DNA of 64,000 nucleotides from Mycobacterium seoulense (GCF_010731595.1 NZ_AP022582.1:3224001-3288000), one strand, 5' to 3'; numbered from the stretch's first letter, positions 42,397 through 51,386 are shown. The notes: generated by a model from the sequence alone, not told the origin. A program made the numbers and translations.

Positions 42397-42432
42397 GGCG
42401 GGATGCGGCGCCGTGGTGCGTCGCCATCGTCG

Positions 42433-43263
42433 TCACAGCCGCCCTTCGACGCGAAGCGCGGGATGGACCCATTCCGGCGACCGTTTCTCCTTGAACGCCG
42501 TGAAGCCCTCTCGCGCCTCGGGCCCCAGGACGCTTTGGTACATGTTGATCCGGTCGTACAGCCCCATGTAGTTGTCGAGATTGCCCTTGACCACTGCGCG
42601 CGCCTGCGGTGCGGTTCGGCAGCATTGAGCGAGTATCTCGCGCGCGGTGGTCAGCAAGTCGGCGTGAGGAACGACGCGGGAAATCATCCCCCATTCGAGC
42701 GCCTCCTCGGCCGACAGTACCCGGCCGGTGAACATCAGGTCCCGCGTGCGAACCGGTCCAATGATCCGTGCGAGCATCTGACTGTAGTAGGTATCAGCAA
42801 TGCCGCGGTACAACTCCGGTATGCGAAAAGTCGCACGCTCGCTCACCACCGCCATGTCACTGCACATCGCAATCTGCAATCCGCCGCCCTGCGCCAGGCC
42901 GTTGACCGCGGATACCACCGGCTTGGGCGACTGACGCAAGGCCTCGAAAGGCGTGACGTCCATTCCCAGGGCAAAAGCCAATTCCATCCAGTTGTCCTCG
43001 GCGCGGTGCCCGAGATCGCCGCCGGGGGCGAACACGTCGCCGGTGCCCGTGATCAGCAGACCGGCCAAGTTGTCGTCTGCAGCCACTCGCGAGACTGCGT
43101 AGCGAATACCGAAATACATCGCCGCTGTCATGGCGTTGCGCGCGTGCGGACGATCCAGTGTGACTATCGCTAGCGCACCCTCGCGCTCGAACCGCAGGTA
43201 CGGTGTGCCCAGCCAGTCGCCGTCCGGCGGTCGAGCCTCACCTGCGCTGATTTCCTTCGTCAT
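42433..43263 (-). CDS. Enoyl-CoA hydratase/isomerase family protein
   Basis: 276 residues from ATG 43263. An in-frame ATG at 43290 lies inside an operator motif and is therefore less likely. Crotonase landmarks: AIVTLDRPHARNAMTAAMYF, GTGDVFAPGGDLGHRAED, NGLAQGGGLQIAMCSDMAV and EWGMISRVVPHADL. The oxyanion-hole GGD is clear. Residues usually acting as acid/base lie in helix PELYRGIADTYYSQML; catalytic identity is unsure. It stands alone on the minus strand. Confidence 0.88.
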   Translation of the reverse strand: MTKEISAGEARPPDGDWLGTPYLRFEREGALAIVTLDRPHARNAMTAAMYFGIRYAVSRVAADDNLAGLLITGTGDVFAPGGDLGHRAEDNWMELAFALGMDVTPFEALRQSPKPVVSAVNGLAQGGGLQIAMCSDMAVVSERATFRIPELYRGIADTYYSQMLARIIGPVRTRDLMFTGRVLSAEEALEWGMISRVVPHADLLTTAREILAQCCRTAPQARAVVKGNLDNYMGLYDRINMYQSVLGPEAREGFTAFKEKRSPEWVHPALRVEGRL

Positions 43264-43284
43264 GGACCGTTCTTCTGCGATTGA

Positions 43285-43302
43285 TGACATAGGACTGTCA
43301 TA
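43285..43302. promoter_or_regulatory. 18-bp operator-like palindrome, site 7
   Basis: TGACATAGGACTGTCATA has arms TGACA/TGTCA. It is positioned 22 bases upstream of the preferred start of the hydratase and covers the alternative start. Confidence 0.55.
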
Positions 43303-43467
43303 TTAGCAGCCAAAAGGCGTGCACATGCGCAGCAGAAGCTGCTCAATTCCAGGGATATACCGATCGGTGAATCACCATCTGACAGTCATCTGCCGCGACC
43401 CTTGGGGTGAACCCGTGGTCGCTGTCAACGGACAGTCCCGCTGAGCCCGGAGGAGCGGCCGACCCGG

Positions 43468-43628
43468 ATGTACTCCATTCGAACCCATCCGGCACTCGAC
43501 AATCGACAGTTCTCGGTGCCCTACCACCTGGTCATGTTGACTATTGGACAGCAGCACGCGGTCATCGAGGAGATCCCAGTGCTCAATTTGGCCAGAGCGC
43601 CCAAGATTTCGTCGACAACTGCGGATAA
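43468..43628 (+). pseudogene. LLM oxidoreductase remnant
   Basis: Frame one: DNRQFSVPYHLVMLTIGQQH. After a shift near 43570: GDPSAQFGQSAQDFVDNCG. The intact LLM at 41238 has DGRPFALFFSLASLNIG and DPHSQFGQNAQQVIDNCN at the matching places, so this is a diverged C-terminal fragment of a paralog. Confidence 0.7.
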
Positions 43629-43846
43629 CAGAGCGGCTGCACCCAGGGGTCCACGTATTGCCAGGACGAGCTGCTCCCCATGGGCCATGCCGAGCGACTC
43701 GACGCCTGTTTCCGTGCCTCCTTAGCGGAAGTGGACTCGTGGCCCTTGATACGGATATAACTATATGCCGGATTAGCGAAGGGTTAGGAGCTGAGCACTG
43801 CGCTGCTGCTCGAGATGGCAGTCTCGGGCCGGGTCGCCCATCCCGG

Positions 43847-43952
43847 ATCGCATCGAAATCGTCGATCATCTGCGGCCACCGAGACCGGCAAGGTGCTGCG
43901 GCGCGAGATGTCCGAGGCCTGGGCGAAAACATCAGGAGTGCAACATGATTAG
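43847..43952 (+). pseudogene. Acyl-CoA ligase C-terminal remnant
   Basis: DRIEIVDHLR, then a one-base shift, then TETGKVLRREMSEAWA and a stop. TETGKVLRRE is the catalytic-lysine motif of class I adenylate-forming ligases. The remainder of the gene is missing. Confidence 0.72.
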
Positions 43953-44151
43953 GGACAGGAGCCACCTGCAGAGCCAGTCCGCAACAGCCAGGTGACCGTC
44001 GCACCGGCCATCTCCAGCCAGGGCGGAGTCGGCGTGCTCGGGGCCAGGCGAGTGAGCTCGTATGACGATGAGTGGGCAGTGTGAGCGTATTGCGAGAACC
44101 TGGCACGGTTTACGCGGTGGCTTCACACCCAGCGACTAGTTGAGGAGCGAC

Positions 44152-45057
44152 ATGACCAACACCGGCCGCCGGCCACCACACGCGGCGCTGAAGATTCCGG
44201 CGGGTGACGTCACCATGGTCGCGGATGCCTATGGTGATCCGTCGGATCCGCCAGTGGTGTTGCTGCACGGTGGTGGCCAGACCAGGCATTCCTGGGGTTC
44301 GACCGCTGCCGATCTTGGCGCCAAGAACTGGTATGCCATCACGGTCGACCTGCGTGGGCATGGCGACAGCAGCTGGTCCCCGGACGGCTACTACGGGCTG
44401 GACCGGTTCGCCAACGATGTGACCCGGGTGGGCGACTTCCTCGGCCGCCCACCGGTCTATGTGGGTGCCTCGCTAGGCGGCAATTCCTCGTTGGCGGCGA
44501 TCGGGGTCCGGCCCGATCTCGCGCTCGGCTTGGTCCTGGTGGATGTGTCGCCGTTCCTGCAACCAGCGGGGACGAGCCGGATCCGCGAATTCATGGTGTC
44601 GCACGCCGAGGCCGGCTTCGGCACGCTGGAGGAGGCCGCCGATGCCGTCGCGGCCTACGTTCCTCACCGACCGCGGCCGCGCAACCTCGACGGCCTGAAA
44701 AAGAACCTGCGCTTTCGGGACGGCCGGTGGTACTGGCATTGGGACCCTGCGTTTATGGCGTCGCCGAACGATCAGGCCGTGCAGCGCGATCAGCTCATTG
44801 ACCCAGCCCGGCTGGGTGCGGCGGCGCGGGACCTGCGGCTGCCGACTCTGCTGGTGCGCGGCGGCGAGTCCGATGTGCTCAGCGTCGGCGACGCAGTGCG
44901 CTTCCTAGAGTTGGTGCCGCACGCCGAGTTCGCGTCGGTTGCCGGTGCGCACCACATGGTGGCCGGTGACGACAACGCGGTCTTCGAGAACGTGCTCGAC
45001 GACTTCCTCGAGCGCCGGGTGCGCTCGCGGCTCAAGCTGTTCGACACTGCACGCTGA
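44152..45057 (+). CDS. Alpha/beta hydrolase
   Basis: 301 residues from ATG 44152 with GAGGAG upstream. Oxyanion region VVLLHGGGQTRHSW at 35-48, nucleophile elbow VYVGASLGGNSS with Ser107, a possible acid in VRGGESDVLS, and the His in AGAHHMVAGDDN. The DLRGHGDSSW strand is canonical. It hydrolyses an ester, C-C bond or lactone. A meta-cleavage-type C-C hydrolase is possible but not shown. It stands alone on the plus strand after a stretch of decayed genes. Confidence 0.9.
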   Translation: MTNTGRRPPHAALKIPAGDVTMVADAYGDPSDPPVVLLHGGGQTRHSWGSTAADLGAKNWYAITVDLRGHGDSSWSPDGYYGLDRFANDVTRVGDFLGRPPVYVGASLGGNSSLAAIGVRPDLALGLVLVDVSPFLQPAGTSRIREFMVSHAEAGFGTLEEAADAVAAYVPHRPRPRNLDGLKKNLRFRDGRWYWHWDPAFMASPNDQAVQRDQLIDPARLGAAARDLRLPTLLVRGGESDVLSVGDAVRFLELVPHAEFASVAGAHHMVAGDDNAVFENVLDDFLERRVRSRLKLFDTAR

Positions 45058-45419
45058 CGAGGCGAATACGGCGAGGATGTGACGGCACTGCCTGCGACGG
45101 CGGCGACCAGCATTGGCAATCGGCCACGAATGCACTCATGGGCACCCGGCACATCGACTGGTACCTCTCCCCCGTGATCACTGCACTTCCGTCACGAGAA
45201 GCGGCCAGGGAGCGGGCCGTCGAGATCGCGTACGGCTACCTCGGTCTGCGCGCCCGGACCACGCTCGCAGAGACCACTCAGCTCGGAGACGAACTGATCG
45301 GGACGGCTGAGCAATGCCAGGGACGAGGCCGCAGGAAACGGCCGGCGAGCCGATGACTGAGGTTCGTGAAGCACACGCGGGCTCAAAGAATTCCCTGTAG
45401 CCCTGTCAGGGGCTTCAAG
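45058..45419. other. Intergenic stretch with one small open frame
   Basis: About 360 bases. A 72-codon frame at 45138-45356 (listed separately) is the only candidate. Confidence 0.4.
45138..45356 (+). CDS. Small hypothetical protein
   Basis: 72 residues, MGTRHIDWYLSPVITALPSR then a helix-rich middle. No ribosome site is obvious and I recognise no family. Amino-acid composition is protein-like up to about residue 58. It could equally be a remnant. Confidence 0.25.
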   Translation: MGTRHIDWYLSPVITALPSREAARERAVEIAYGYLGLRARTTLAETTQLGDELIGTAEQCQGRGRRKRPASR

Positions 45420-46439
45420 TCATGAACGCCGCCAGTCGCGCAACTCCTCGACGATCGGCTGCCAGAGCCCTTCCGAGGTGTCATATGGCGCAGCCAGGGC
45501 AACCCGGCTCAAAACGGAACCGAATCTGTCCGTCAACGCCCGCGCCACATCCGGCGGATCGGCGACAACGGCGAAGGCGTCGAGCATCTCGTCATCGATA
45601 ACCTCGCCTAATTGGCTCCAGCGATCAGCCTTGATCATGGCCCGCAGCTCATCACCGATCACTTCCCAGCCGTGGGTCTGCAGGACGGGAAGGTACGCGG
45701 GGGTGGACGCGTAGAAAGCAATGCGGCTGCGCACCGCCGCATCGGCGGCCGCCCGAGCGGCCGCGGTTTCACCCGTTACGACGAACACCGCTCCACTGAT
45801 CTGAAAACCATCCAGATCGTCTCGACCCGTGGCTGCCCGGCCCTCGATAAGCGCAGGCAACGTCACGGACCTGAGGTACCGCTCGGTTGTAAAGCTGTGC
45901 AGGAGAAAGCCATCGGCGACCTCCCCCGCAACACGCGACATTTTGGGGCCAACGCCTGCCAGAAGCACCGGCGGATTGCCGTGTGGGTTGGGCCCCGGAT
46001 CGAAGAACGAGGTCATGAGCGTATGTCGGTAGAACTTCCCCTCATGGTCAAGTCGCTCGCCGGTTCGCCAGCTCCCCCAGATCGCCCGGATGGCCAGGAC
46101 GTAGTCGCGCATCCGGTCGGCCGGAGCTGACCAGGGCATGCAGAACCGGCGGCTGATATGAGCCTTCACTTGCGAGCCCAGCCCCAGCATGAATCGACCT
46201 CGGGAGTAGAGCTGCAAGTCGTTCGCGAGCAGCGCTGTGGTCATAGGGTTGCGAGCGAACGCGACGGCGATATTGGTGCCCAGGGCAACCGTGCTTGTGT
46301 CCTGCGCGCACATCGCCAGCAGCGGAAACGGATCGTGCTTCATCTCGGGCATCCACACTCCGCGATATCCGGCCGCTTCCGCTTTCTTCGCGGCGGCCAG
46401 GGCGCCGACGTCATTCGGAGCAACCAGGTCGACGTCCAT
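45420..46439 (-). CDS. LLM class F420-dependent oxidoreductase (TIGR03617-like)
   Basis: 339 residues from ATG 46439 (MDVDLVAPNDVGALAAAKKA). AAGGAGAG just upstream chooses it over the in-frame start at 46493. Landmarks: GYRGVWMPEMKHDPFPLLAM, TNIAVAFARNPMTTALLAND, RGRFMLGLGSQVKAHISRRF, LAGVGPKMSRVAGEVADGFL. It is a paralog of the LLM at 23098. It faces the acetoacetate-decarboxylase-like gene across a divergent promoter with two AGATTCTAG boxes. Redox substrate unknown. Confidence 0.92.
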   Translation of the reverse strand: MDVDLVAPNDVGALAAAKKAEAAGYRGVWMPEMKHDPFPLLAMCAQDTSTVALGTNIAVAFARNPMTTALLANDLQLYSRGRFMLGLGSQVKAHISRRFCMPWSAPADRMRDYVLAIRAIWGSWRTGERLDHEGKFYRHTLMTSFFDPGPNPHGNPPVLLAGVGPKMSRVAGEVADGFLLHSFTTERYLRSVTLPALIEGRAATGRDDLDGFQISGAVFVVTGETAAARAAADAAVRSRIAFYASTPAYLPVLQTHGWEVIGDELRAMIKADRWSQLGEVIDDEMLDAFAVVADPPDVARALTDRFGSVLSRVALAAPYDTSEGLWQPIVEELRDWRRS

Positions 46440-46605
46440 GACTCTCCTTGATCGCGGGGTGGTGTTACCGGCGGGATGCTTCCAGCGCCGCACTGGCAGA
46501 TTCTAGTTGTCGACAGATTCTAGGGTGAAATGGACTCCCACCGCCTCTTGTCGCATTATCGAACTTTCGGTAGATTTTGATCCACCTAGGGAAGGAATAC
46601 TCGAG
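46440..46605. promoter_or_regulatory. Divergent promoter with two AGATTCTAG repeats
   Basis: Direct repeats AGATTCTAG at 46498-46506 and 46515-46523 begin 17 bases apart. They lie between the LLM (minus) and the decarboxylase-like gene (plus). Direct spacing of nearly two helical turns suits two bound dimers or an activator. Confidence 0.5.
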
Positions 46606-47472
46606 ATGTCGTCAGCCGATCAGGGGTTCACATGTCACCCGGGCGAGCGTTATGAGATGCCCATCGTGTTCGGGCCGACGGAGCTTCCGCAGGTATCACA
46701 GTGGGGATATCTCCGAGCGCTCGACATCACCTTCGTCACCGATCCGGTCGCGGTGCGTCCACTGGTACCGGCGGAGCTCGACCTCCCGGAGCAGCCGACG
46801 GTCGTCATCAGCAGGCGCTCATTCGACCAGGTGGACTACCTCGCAGGTCACGGCTACGAAGAGCTGTGCGTCGGTATCAGCGTGACCCACAACGGCGAGG
46901 AGGGGACGACCAGAGGGAACTTCTGGCCCGTGATGTGGGTCGACCAGATTCGGCCGGTCACCGTCGGCCGCGAGTTCACGGGTTTCGCCAAGCTGGGCGC
47001 AGACTTCAGCCCGATACGAGACGATTCCGGCGACCTATCGTGGGAAATGTCGGAGTACGGAACGGTGTTGGCGCGCGGCACAATACGCAACGCGAAGCCA
47101 GTCGACGACGTCGCGCTGGACAAGATCGCGCAGGCGGGCAGCATCGGGTACGCCTTTTGTTCTCGCTACATCCCACCTATCGTCAACAGCCCCGGTGTCG
47201 ACGAGGTGACTCGTTGCCAGATGCGTTCGCAGATCACTTCCGTGCAGGTGGGTGAGGCCGAACTCGAGTTGGCCTCACCCTCGTGGAAGGATGCTCCGAA
47301 CGGGGCACGCGCAATGTCAGCCTTGGCTTCTCTCCCGATACTCCAACTCCGTCGGGCCATGGTCATCGAAGGATCCTCCTCCTTCGACCGCTCGACGATC
47401 ACTGCTCTGCCCCGCACGCGATCGCTGAGTAGCGCGACCACCGCTGTCGCCGCGAGCGGGCCGGCGCGTTGA
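46606..47472 (+). CDS. Acetoacetate decarboxylase family protein
   Basis: 288 residues from ATG 46606 with GGAAGGA upstream. The open frame extends to 46507 but lacks a ribosome site there. Family marks: VRPLVPAELDLPEQPTVVIS, GYEELCVGISVTHNGEEGTT, NFWPVMWVDQIRPVTVGREF and TGFAKLGADFSP. In the classical enzyme GxPKKLA holds the Schiff-base lysine. Here FAKLGA keeps one lysine, so imine chemistry is possible but the motif is atypical. Many homologs act in other C-C cleavage or cyclase steps. Its stop overlaps the TTG start of the acyl-CoA dehydrogenase, forming a three-gene operon. Confidence 0.82.
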   Translation: MSSADQGFTCHPGERYEMPIVFGPTELPQVSQWGYLRALDITFVTDPVAVRPLVPAELDLPEQPTVVISRRSFDQVDYLAGHGYEELCVGISVTHNGEEGTTRGNFWPVMWVDQIRPVTVGREFTGFAKLGADFSPIRDDSGDLSWEMSEYGTVLARGTIRNAKPVDDVALDKIAQAGSIGYAFCSRYIPPIVNSPGVDEVTRCQMRSQITSVQVGEAELELASPSWKDAPNGARAMSALASLPILQLRRAMVIEGSSSFDRSTITALPRTRSLSSATTAVAASGPAR

Positions 47473-48524
47473 AGGTCAGCCTCAGCGAGGATCAGCGAGC
47501 AGTCGAAGAACTGTTCTCCGAGTTCTTCGCAAAGACTTCGGAACCGATCGTCGTCCGGCGAGCGGAGCCGCTTGGCTTCGACTCCGAGCTGTGGTCGAAG
47601 CTGTGCGCTCTGGATGCGCCGGCGATGGGGGTCGCGGCGGAGAAAGGAGGCGGCGGAGCCACCATGGCCGACCTCGTGGTCTTGGGCGAATGCGTTGGGA
47701 GATCGGTAGCGCCCGTTCCCATCATCGAACACACGGTAGCCTTGCGCGCCCTGCCCGAGCCGTCCGCTGAACTGCTCGCCGGGGACGAGCTTGCGACGAT
47801 CGCGCTGCAGTCTGCAACCGGCGGACTCGACTGGGGCCTCATTCCCGCCGGGGCGGTCGCCCGCACCGTCGTCGGCCCGTGTGACGAGGTCACGGTAGCC
47901 GTGTCTGCCGAGCCCCCCGGAGTGGCGCCGGCAAACCACGCGTGCATGCCCGTGGCCTTTCGGACCTTCGACCACAACACCGCATCGAACCTAGGCGACA
48001 AGTCGGTGTGGTCACGTGCGCTGTCGGAGTGGCAAATACTCACCGCCGCATCGCTGGTCGGCATCGCTGCGAAGAGCCTCGACACCGGAGTGGAGTACGT
48101 AAAGTCACGCGAGCAGTTCGGCCGGCCGATCGGCACGTTCCAAGCGGTACAACACGGATTGGCCGATTTGCCGGGGCTTATCGATGGCGCCCGGCTGCTC
48201 ACTTTCAAAGCGGCGTGGGCCATGGACACTTCGGATTCCACCGCGCCGAGGTCCACCGATGTCGACGACAACGAGGTCAACGATCCGACATCGCTTGCTT
48301 TGATGGCCTATCTCTTCGCGACCGAAGTGGCGGCCCAGGTCACCGACCGTGTGCTGCACTACCACGGCGGGTACGGGTTTGCCAACGAGTACGACATCGG
48401 TTTGTACTACCGCCGAGCGCGCGGCTGGTCGCTCGTGCTCGGCGACCCCGCTGTTCAGTACCAGCACTTGGCAGACCGATTGTTCGGGGCAGTCTCTACC
48501 GATGACACGTCGAGAAAGCGGTAG
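47469..48524 (+). CDS. Acyl-CoA dehydrogenase, subunit 1 of a split pair
   Basis: 351 residues from TTG 47469. Landmarks: LSEDQRAVEELFSEFF at the N-terminus, LDAPAMGVAAEKGGGGATMA, KSREQFGRPIGTFQAVQHGL (the FAD-adjacent helix) and YHGGYGFANEYDIGLYYRRA. It is shorter than usual and lacks a clear SEPGxGSD strand. This is typical of the partner chain in heterotetrameric FadE enzymes that act on steroid or other bulky CoA esters. It is immediately followed by the second chain (5-base gap). Confidence 0.88.
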   Translation: MKVSLSEDQRAVEELFSEFFAKTSEPIVVRRAEPLGFDSELWSKLCALDAPAMGVAAEKGGGGATMADLVVLGECVGRSVAPVPIIEHTVALRALPEPSAELLAGDELATIALQSATGGLDWGLIPAGAVARTVVGPCDEVTVAVSAEPPGVAPANHACMPVAFRTFDHNTASNLGDKSVWSRALSEWQILTAASLVGIAAKSLDTGVEYVKSREQFGRPIGTFQAVQHGLADLPGLIDGARLLTFKAAWAMDTSDSTAPRSTDVDDNEVNDPTSLALMAYLFATEVAAQVTDRVLHYHGGYGFANEYDIGLYYRRARGWSLVLGDPAVQYQHLADRLFGAVSTDDTSRKR

Positions 48525-48529
48525 CGGCA

Positions 48530-49672
48530 ATGGATTTCAATCTCTCCACTGAGGCGGCGGCATTCCGTCAGGAGATCAAGGACGTCATCGCCCTCACTTA
48601 CACGCCAGATCGTCGCGGTGAACACCATCGCACCGGCACATTCGCCTGCCCGGCCTTGTATCAGGAGCTCGCACGGCGAGGGCTGCTCGAACGCACCGTA
48701 CCGGGGCTGGGCAAGGGTGATCCGATCGAACTCTGGATCCTCTTCAACGAGCTCGAGAAGGCGACGGTGCCCTACGACGCACTTTCTGTGATGCTGATCG
48801 TTTCCGCGATGGTTAACCGGCTAGGGTCCGAGTTCCATCGAGAACGCATCCTCTCCTCGTTGCTTTCTGCGAAATCCTATGCCTGCCTTGGCTACAGCGA
48901 GCCGGGGAGCGGAAGTGACGTGGCTTCGGTGTCGACGCGCGCGATTCGCGATGGCGACCAGTGGGTGATCAACGGATCCAAGATGTGGACGACGATGGCC
49001 CACGAAGCCGATTGGATCCTGCTGCTGACGCGCACGGACCCGACTCTGCCGAAGCACCGCGGTCTCACCATGTTCGTGCTTCCCATGGACACTCCCGGCA
49101 TTTCAGTGGAACCGGTGTGGACGATCGGGTCCGAGCGCACCAACGCGACGTTCTTCGACGATGTCCGCGTGGGCGATGAGTGGGTCCTCGGAGGCGTTAA
49201 CAATGGTTGGGCGGCGATGGGCGTCGGGTTGTCGTTCGAACGCGGCGTCGTCGGTGAGACAAACGGCGGTGTTGCGCTGTTGCGGCATTTTCGGCAGTGG
49301 GCCGAAGACACCGGTGCGGTGCGCGACCCCGCCATACGACAGCAGATGGCCCAGACCGCTATGGACAATGAAGTCGCGAAGCTGCTGACACAGCGGTCGG
49401 CGTGGCTGGCGGCGAGCGGTGAGTTGCCCGTAGTCGAAGGTGCGATGACCAAGCTCTTTGCGACCACGGCATATCAAAAGGCTGCCCATTGGTTCCAACA
49501 GCGCGCCGGAGCGGCGGGTCTGCTTCGGTTTGGCGAGGCTGGCGCAGCCGCGGATGGTTGGATCGAGTACGAGGGCCGCCATGCACCACTTTGCACGATC
49601 CGCGGGGGCACTACCGAGATCAACCGCAACATCGTGGCGGAGCGTCATCTTGGACTTCCGAAATGCGTCTGA
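48530..49672 (+). CDS. Acyl-CoA dehydrogenase, subunit 2 of a split pair
   Basis: 380 residues. Landmarks: LGYSEPGSGSDVASVSTRAI, WVINGSKMWTTMAHEADWIL, HRGLTMFVLPMDTPGISVEP, NNGWAAMGVGLSFERG, and C-terminal TIRGGTTEINRNIVAERHLG. The complete FAD and CoA-binding set is here, so this is likely the FAD-competent chain. With the gene at 47469 it should form an alpha2beta2 dehydrogenase, as known for mycobacterial FadE26-27 and FadE28-29. The substrate cannot be deduced. Confidence 0.92.
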   Translation: MDFNLSTEAAAFRQEIKDVIALTYTPDRRGEHHRTGTFACPALYQELARRGLLERTVPGLGKGDPIELWILFNELEKATVPYDALSVMLIVSAMVNRLGSEFHRERILSSLLSAKSYACLGYSEPGSGSDVASVSTRAIRDGDQWVINGSKMWTTMAHEADWILLLTRTDPTLPKHRGLTMFVLPMDTPGISVEPVWTIGSERTNATFFDDVRVGDEWVLGGVNNGWAAMGVGLSFERGVVGETNGGVALLRHFRQWAEDTGAVRDPAIRQQMAQTAMDNEVAKLLTQRSAWLAASGELPVVEGAMTKLFATTAYQKAAHWFQQRAGAAGLLRFGEAGAAADGWIEYEGRHAPLCTIRGGTTEINRNIVAERHLGLPKCV

Positions 49673-49807
49673 CTCAATTGCCTTCGACGCCTTGGCTGTT
49701 GGTCCGACGGCCCGGCCTGCAACCGAACGAGGGTAGCCATGTTTCGCCACGGTCGGCGTCCAGGCGACGGGTTGGCGAACCGGGCGCGGCCCGCGGGTTC
49801 GTCACCG

Positions 49808-50569
49808 CTAGCGGGCTGGCATTCGCAGGCCCGCGTCGAGCCGCACCACTTCACCGTTGAGCATCGGGTTCTGCGTGATATGCACGACGAGCTGGCCGAA
49901 TTCGCTCGGCCTTCCGAAACGTTTGGGATGGGGTATTACTCGGGTCATCGCGCCGAGTGCCTCATCGGGCAGGACGCCGAGTAATGGCGTTTCGAAGAGT
50001 CCCGGCGCGATAGCCATCACGCGAATGGCGTGACTCGCCAGATCGCGGGCCAACGGCAGCGTCATCGCCGCGACGCCCCCTTTCGAGGCAGAATAGGCGA
50101 CCTGGCCAATCTGCCCGTCGTAGGCGGCGATCGATGCGGTATTCACGATGACACCCCGCTCTTCGGCGTCGAGCGGGGTGGTCGTCATCCGGGCGACCGC
50201 GGACCGGATGACATTGAACGTGCCGATCAAGTTGACGCCGATCACCCTGGCGAAATCCGCCGTCGGGTGCGCGCCTTCTCTGCCGAGCACGCGACGAGAG
50301 ATACCGACCCCGGCGCAATTCACGACTATCCGCAAGTCGCCGGCCGACTGCGCAAGGTCGAGTGCCGCTTCGACAGTGGATTCGTCGCACACGTCCGTTG
50401 GCGCAAACAGAACGTCCTCGCCGAGGTCGGCCGCAACCGCCCGACCCGCAGAAGACGGCAGATCGGCGATGACGACTGTCGCGCCACTGTCTCGCAACGC
50501 TGCGGCGGCTGCAAGCCCCAGGCCGGAAGCGCCCCCAGTGACCAACGCTACGGAATCGTCCATCCGCAC
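49808..50569 (-). CDS. SDR family oxidoreductase
   Basis: 253 residues. VALVTGGASGLGLAAAAALR is the NAD motif, with ADLPSSAG (Asp after strand 2, so NAD rather than NADP). VVNCAGVG, VNTASIAAYDG, VAYSASKGGVAAM and AIAPGLFETPLL follow. This pattern is close to human HSD17B10-type 3-hydroxyacyl-CoA dehydrogenases. GTG 50569 with GGGG six bases upstream is the preferred start. It converges with the acyl-CoA dehydrogenase operon and could supply the beta-oxidation hydroxyacyl-CoA step. Confidence 0.9.
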   Translation of the reverse strand: MRMDDSVALVTGGASGLGLAAAAALRDSGATVVIADLPSSAGRAVAADLGEDVLFAPTDVCDESTVEAALDLAQSAGDLRIVVNCAGVGISRRVLGREGAHPTADFARVIGVNLIGTFNVIRSAVARMTTTPLDAEERGVIVNTASIAAYDGQIGQVAYSASKGGVAAMTLPLARDLASHAIRVMAIAPGLFETPLLGVLPDEALGAMTRVIPHPKRFGRPSEFGQLVVHITQNPMLNGEVVRLDAGLRMPAR

Positions 50570-50747
50570 CGCTTACCCCTTCCCGATCAACACCTACTTT
50601 CTACTAGCGAATAGAATATAAGCTTATCCTGCAACCCCCCGCAATCGTGCACGACGGGCCGGTGCCGAGCGACGCGGAAGCCGCTCCGACCCACCGCATG
50701 CGTCGACGGCGACCGGAGAAATGCGCGGTTTCTCGTATACTCGGGCG
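50570..50747. promoter_or_regulatory. Divergent promoter with TTCTA/TAGAA dyad
   Basis: Between the SDR (minus) and TetR (plus). TTCTACTAGCGAATAGAA at 50599-50616 has complementary 5-base ends and resembles the AGATTCTA element of other promoters. The TetR next door is a natural candidate to bind it. Confidence 0.45.
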
Positions 50748-51386
50748 GTGACAACGAAGAGCCGGACCAGGGTGCCATTCGCGAAGTCAGCACGAACGCG
50801 GGCACGGATCCTCGATTCCGCCGCACGGGTGTTCAGCCAGAACGGATACGCCGGCACGCGCCTCACCGACATCGCGGAGGCCGCCGAGGTCAAACAAGGC
50901 AGCCTGTACTACTACTTCGACTCGAAGGACACGCTAGTCGCAGAGATGCTGCGCGTCGGACTCGAGAAGACGCACGAACACGTCGTCTCGGCCGTCGAAG
51001 CCCTGGGCCCCGAAGCCTCGGCGACCGCGCGTCTTGGCGCCGCGATTCATGCGCACGCCGAGGCCGTGATCGAGGCCGTCGACTACACGGCAGCCAATGC
51101 ACGCATCCTCGGCCAGCTTCCCGACGAGCTGCGCAAGCGTCACATCCGCGTCGACCAACGGCCCTACGGCAAGCTCTGGGACGGACTCCTCAGCGACGCG
51201 CGCGACGCTGGCGAAATTCGAGACGACCTCGACCTGCAGACCCTGAGGCTCCTCATCATGGGATCGCTGAACTGGACCGTCGAATGGCCCGACCGCGCCA
51301 AGCGATCCCCTGAAAAGGTCGCCGACCTTCTCATCTCAGCACTGTTCGACGGGATCACCATCCGGGACCATGCGGTCCAGATATAG
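50748..51386 (+). CDS. TetR family transcriptional regulator
   Basis: 212 residues if GTG 50748 is used; ATG 50721 is in frame but its GGAGAA is too close. HTH: ARILDSAARVFSQNGYAGTR with recognition part KQGSLYYYFDSKDTLVAEML. C-terminal region LNWTVEWPDRAKRSPEKVAD matches the fatty-acid-linked TetR_C (KstR2-like) architecture. It lies divergent to the SDR and upstream of another SDR at 51571. Confidence 0.88.
   Translation: MTTKSRTRVPFAKSARTRARILDSAARVFSQNGYAGTRLTDIAEAAEVKQGSLYYYFDSKDTLVAEMLRVGLEKTHEHVVSAVEALGPEASATARLGAAIHAHAEAVIEAVDYTAANARILGQLPDELRKRHIRVDQRPYGKLWDGLLSDARDAGEIRDDLDLQTLRLLIMGSLNWTVEWPDRAKRSPEKVADLLISALFDGITIRDHAVQI

Larger units (their letters stand above)
43303..44151. other. 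Gene graveyard between hydratase and hydrolase
   Basis: About 850 bases without an intact gene. It carries an LLM remnant (43468-43628) and an acyl-CoA ligase C-terminal remnant (43847-43952), both plus strand and frameshifted. A half-matching operator TGACAGTCATCTGCC lies at 43380-43394. Confidence 0.6.
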
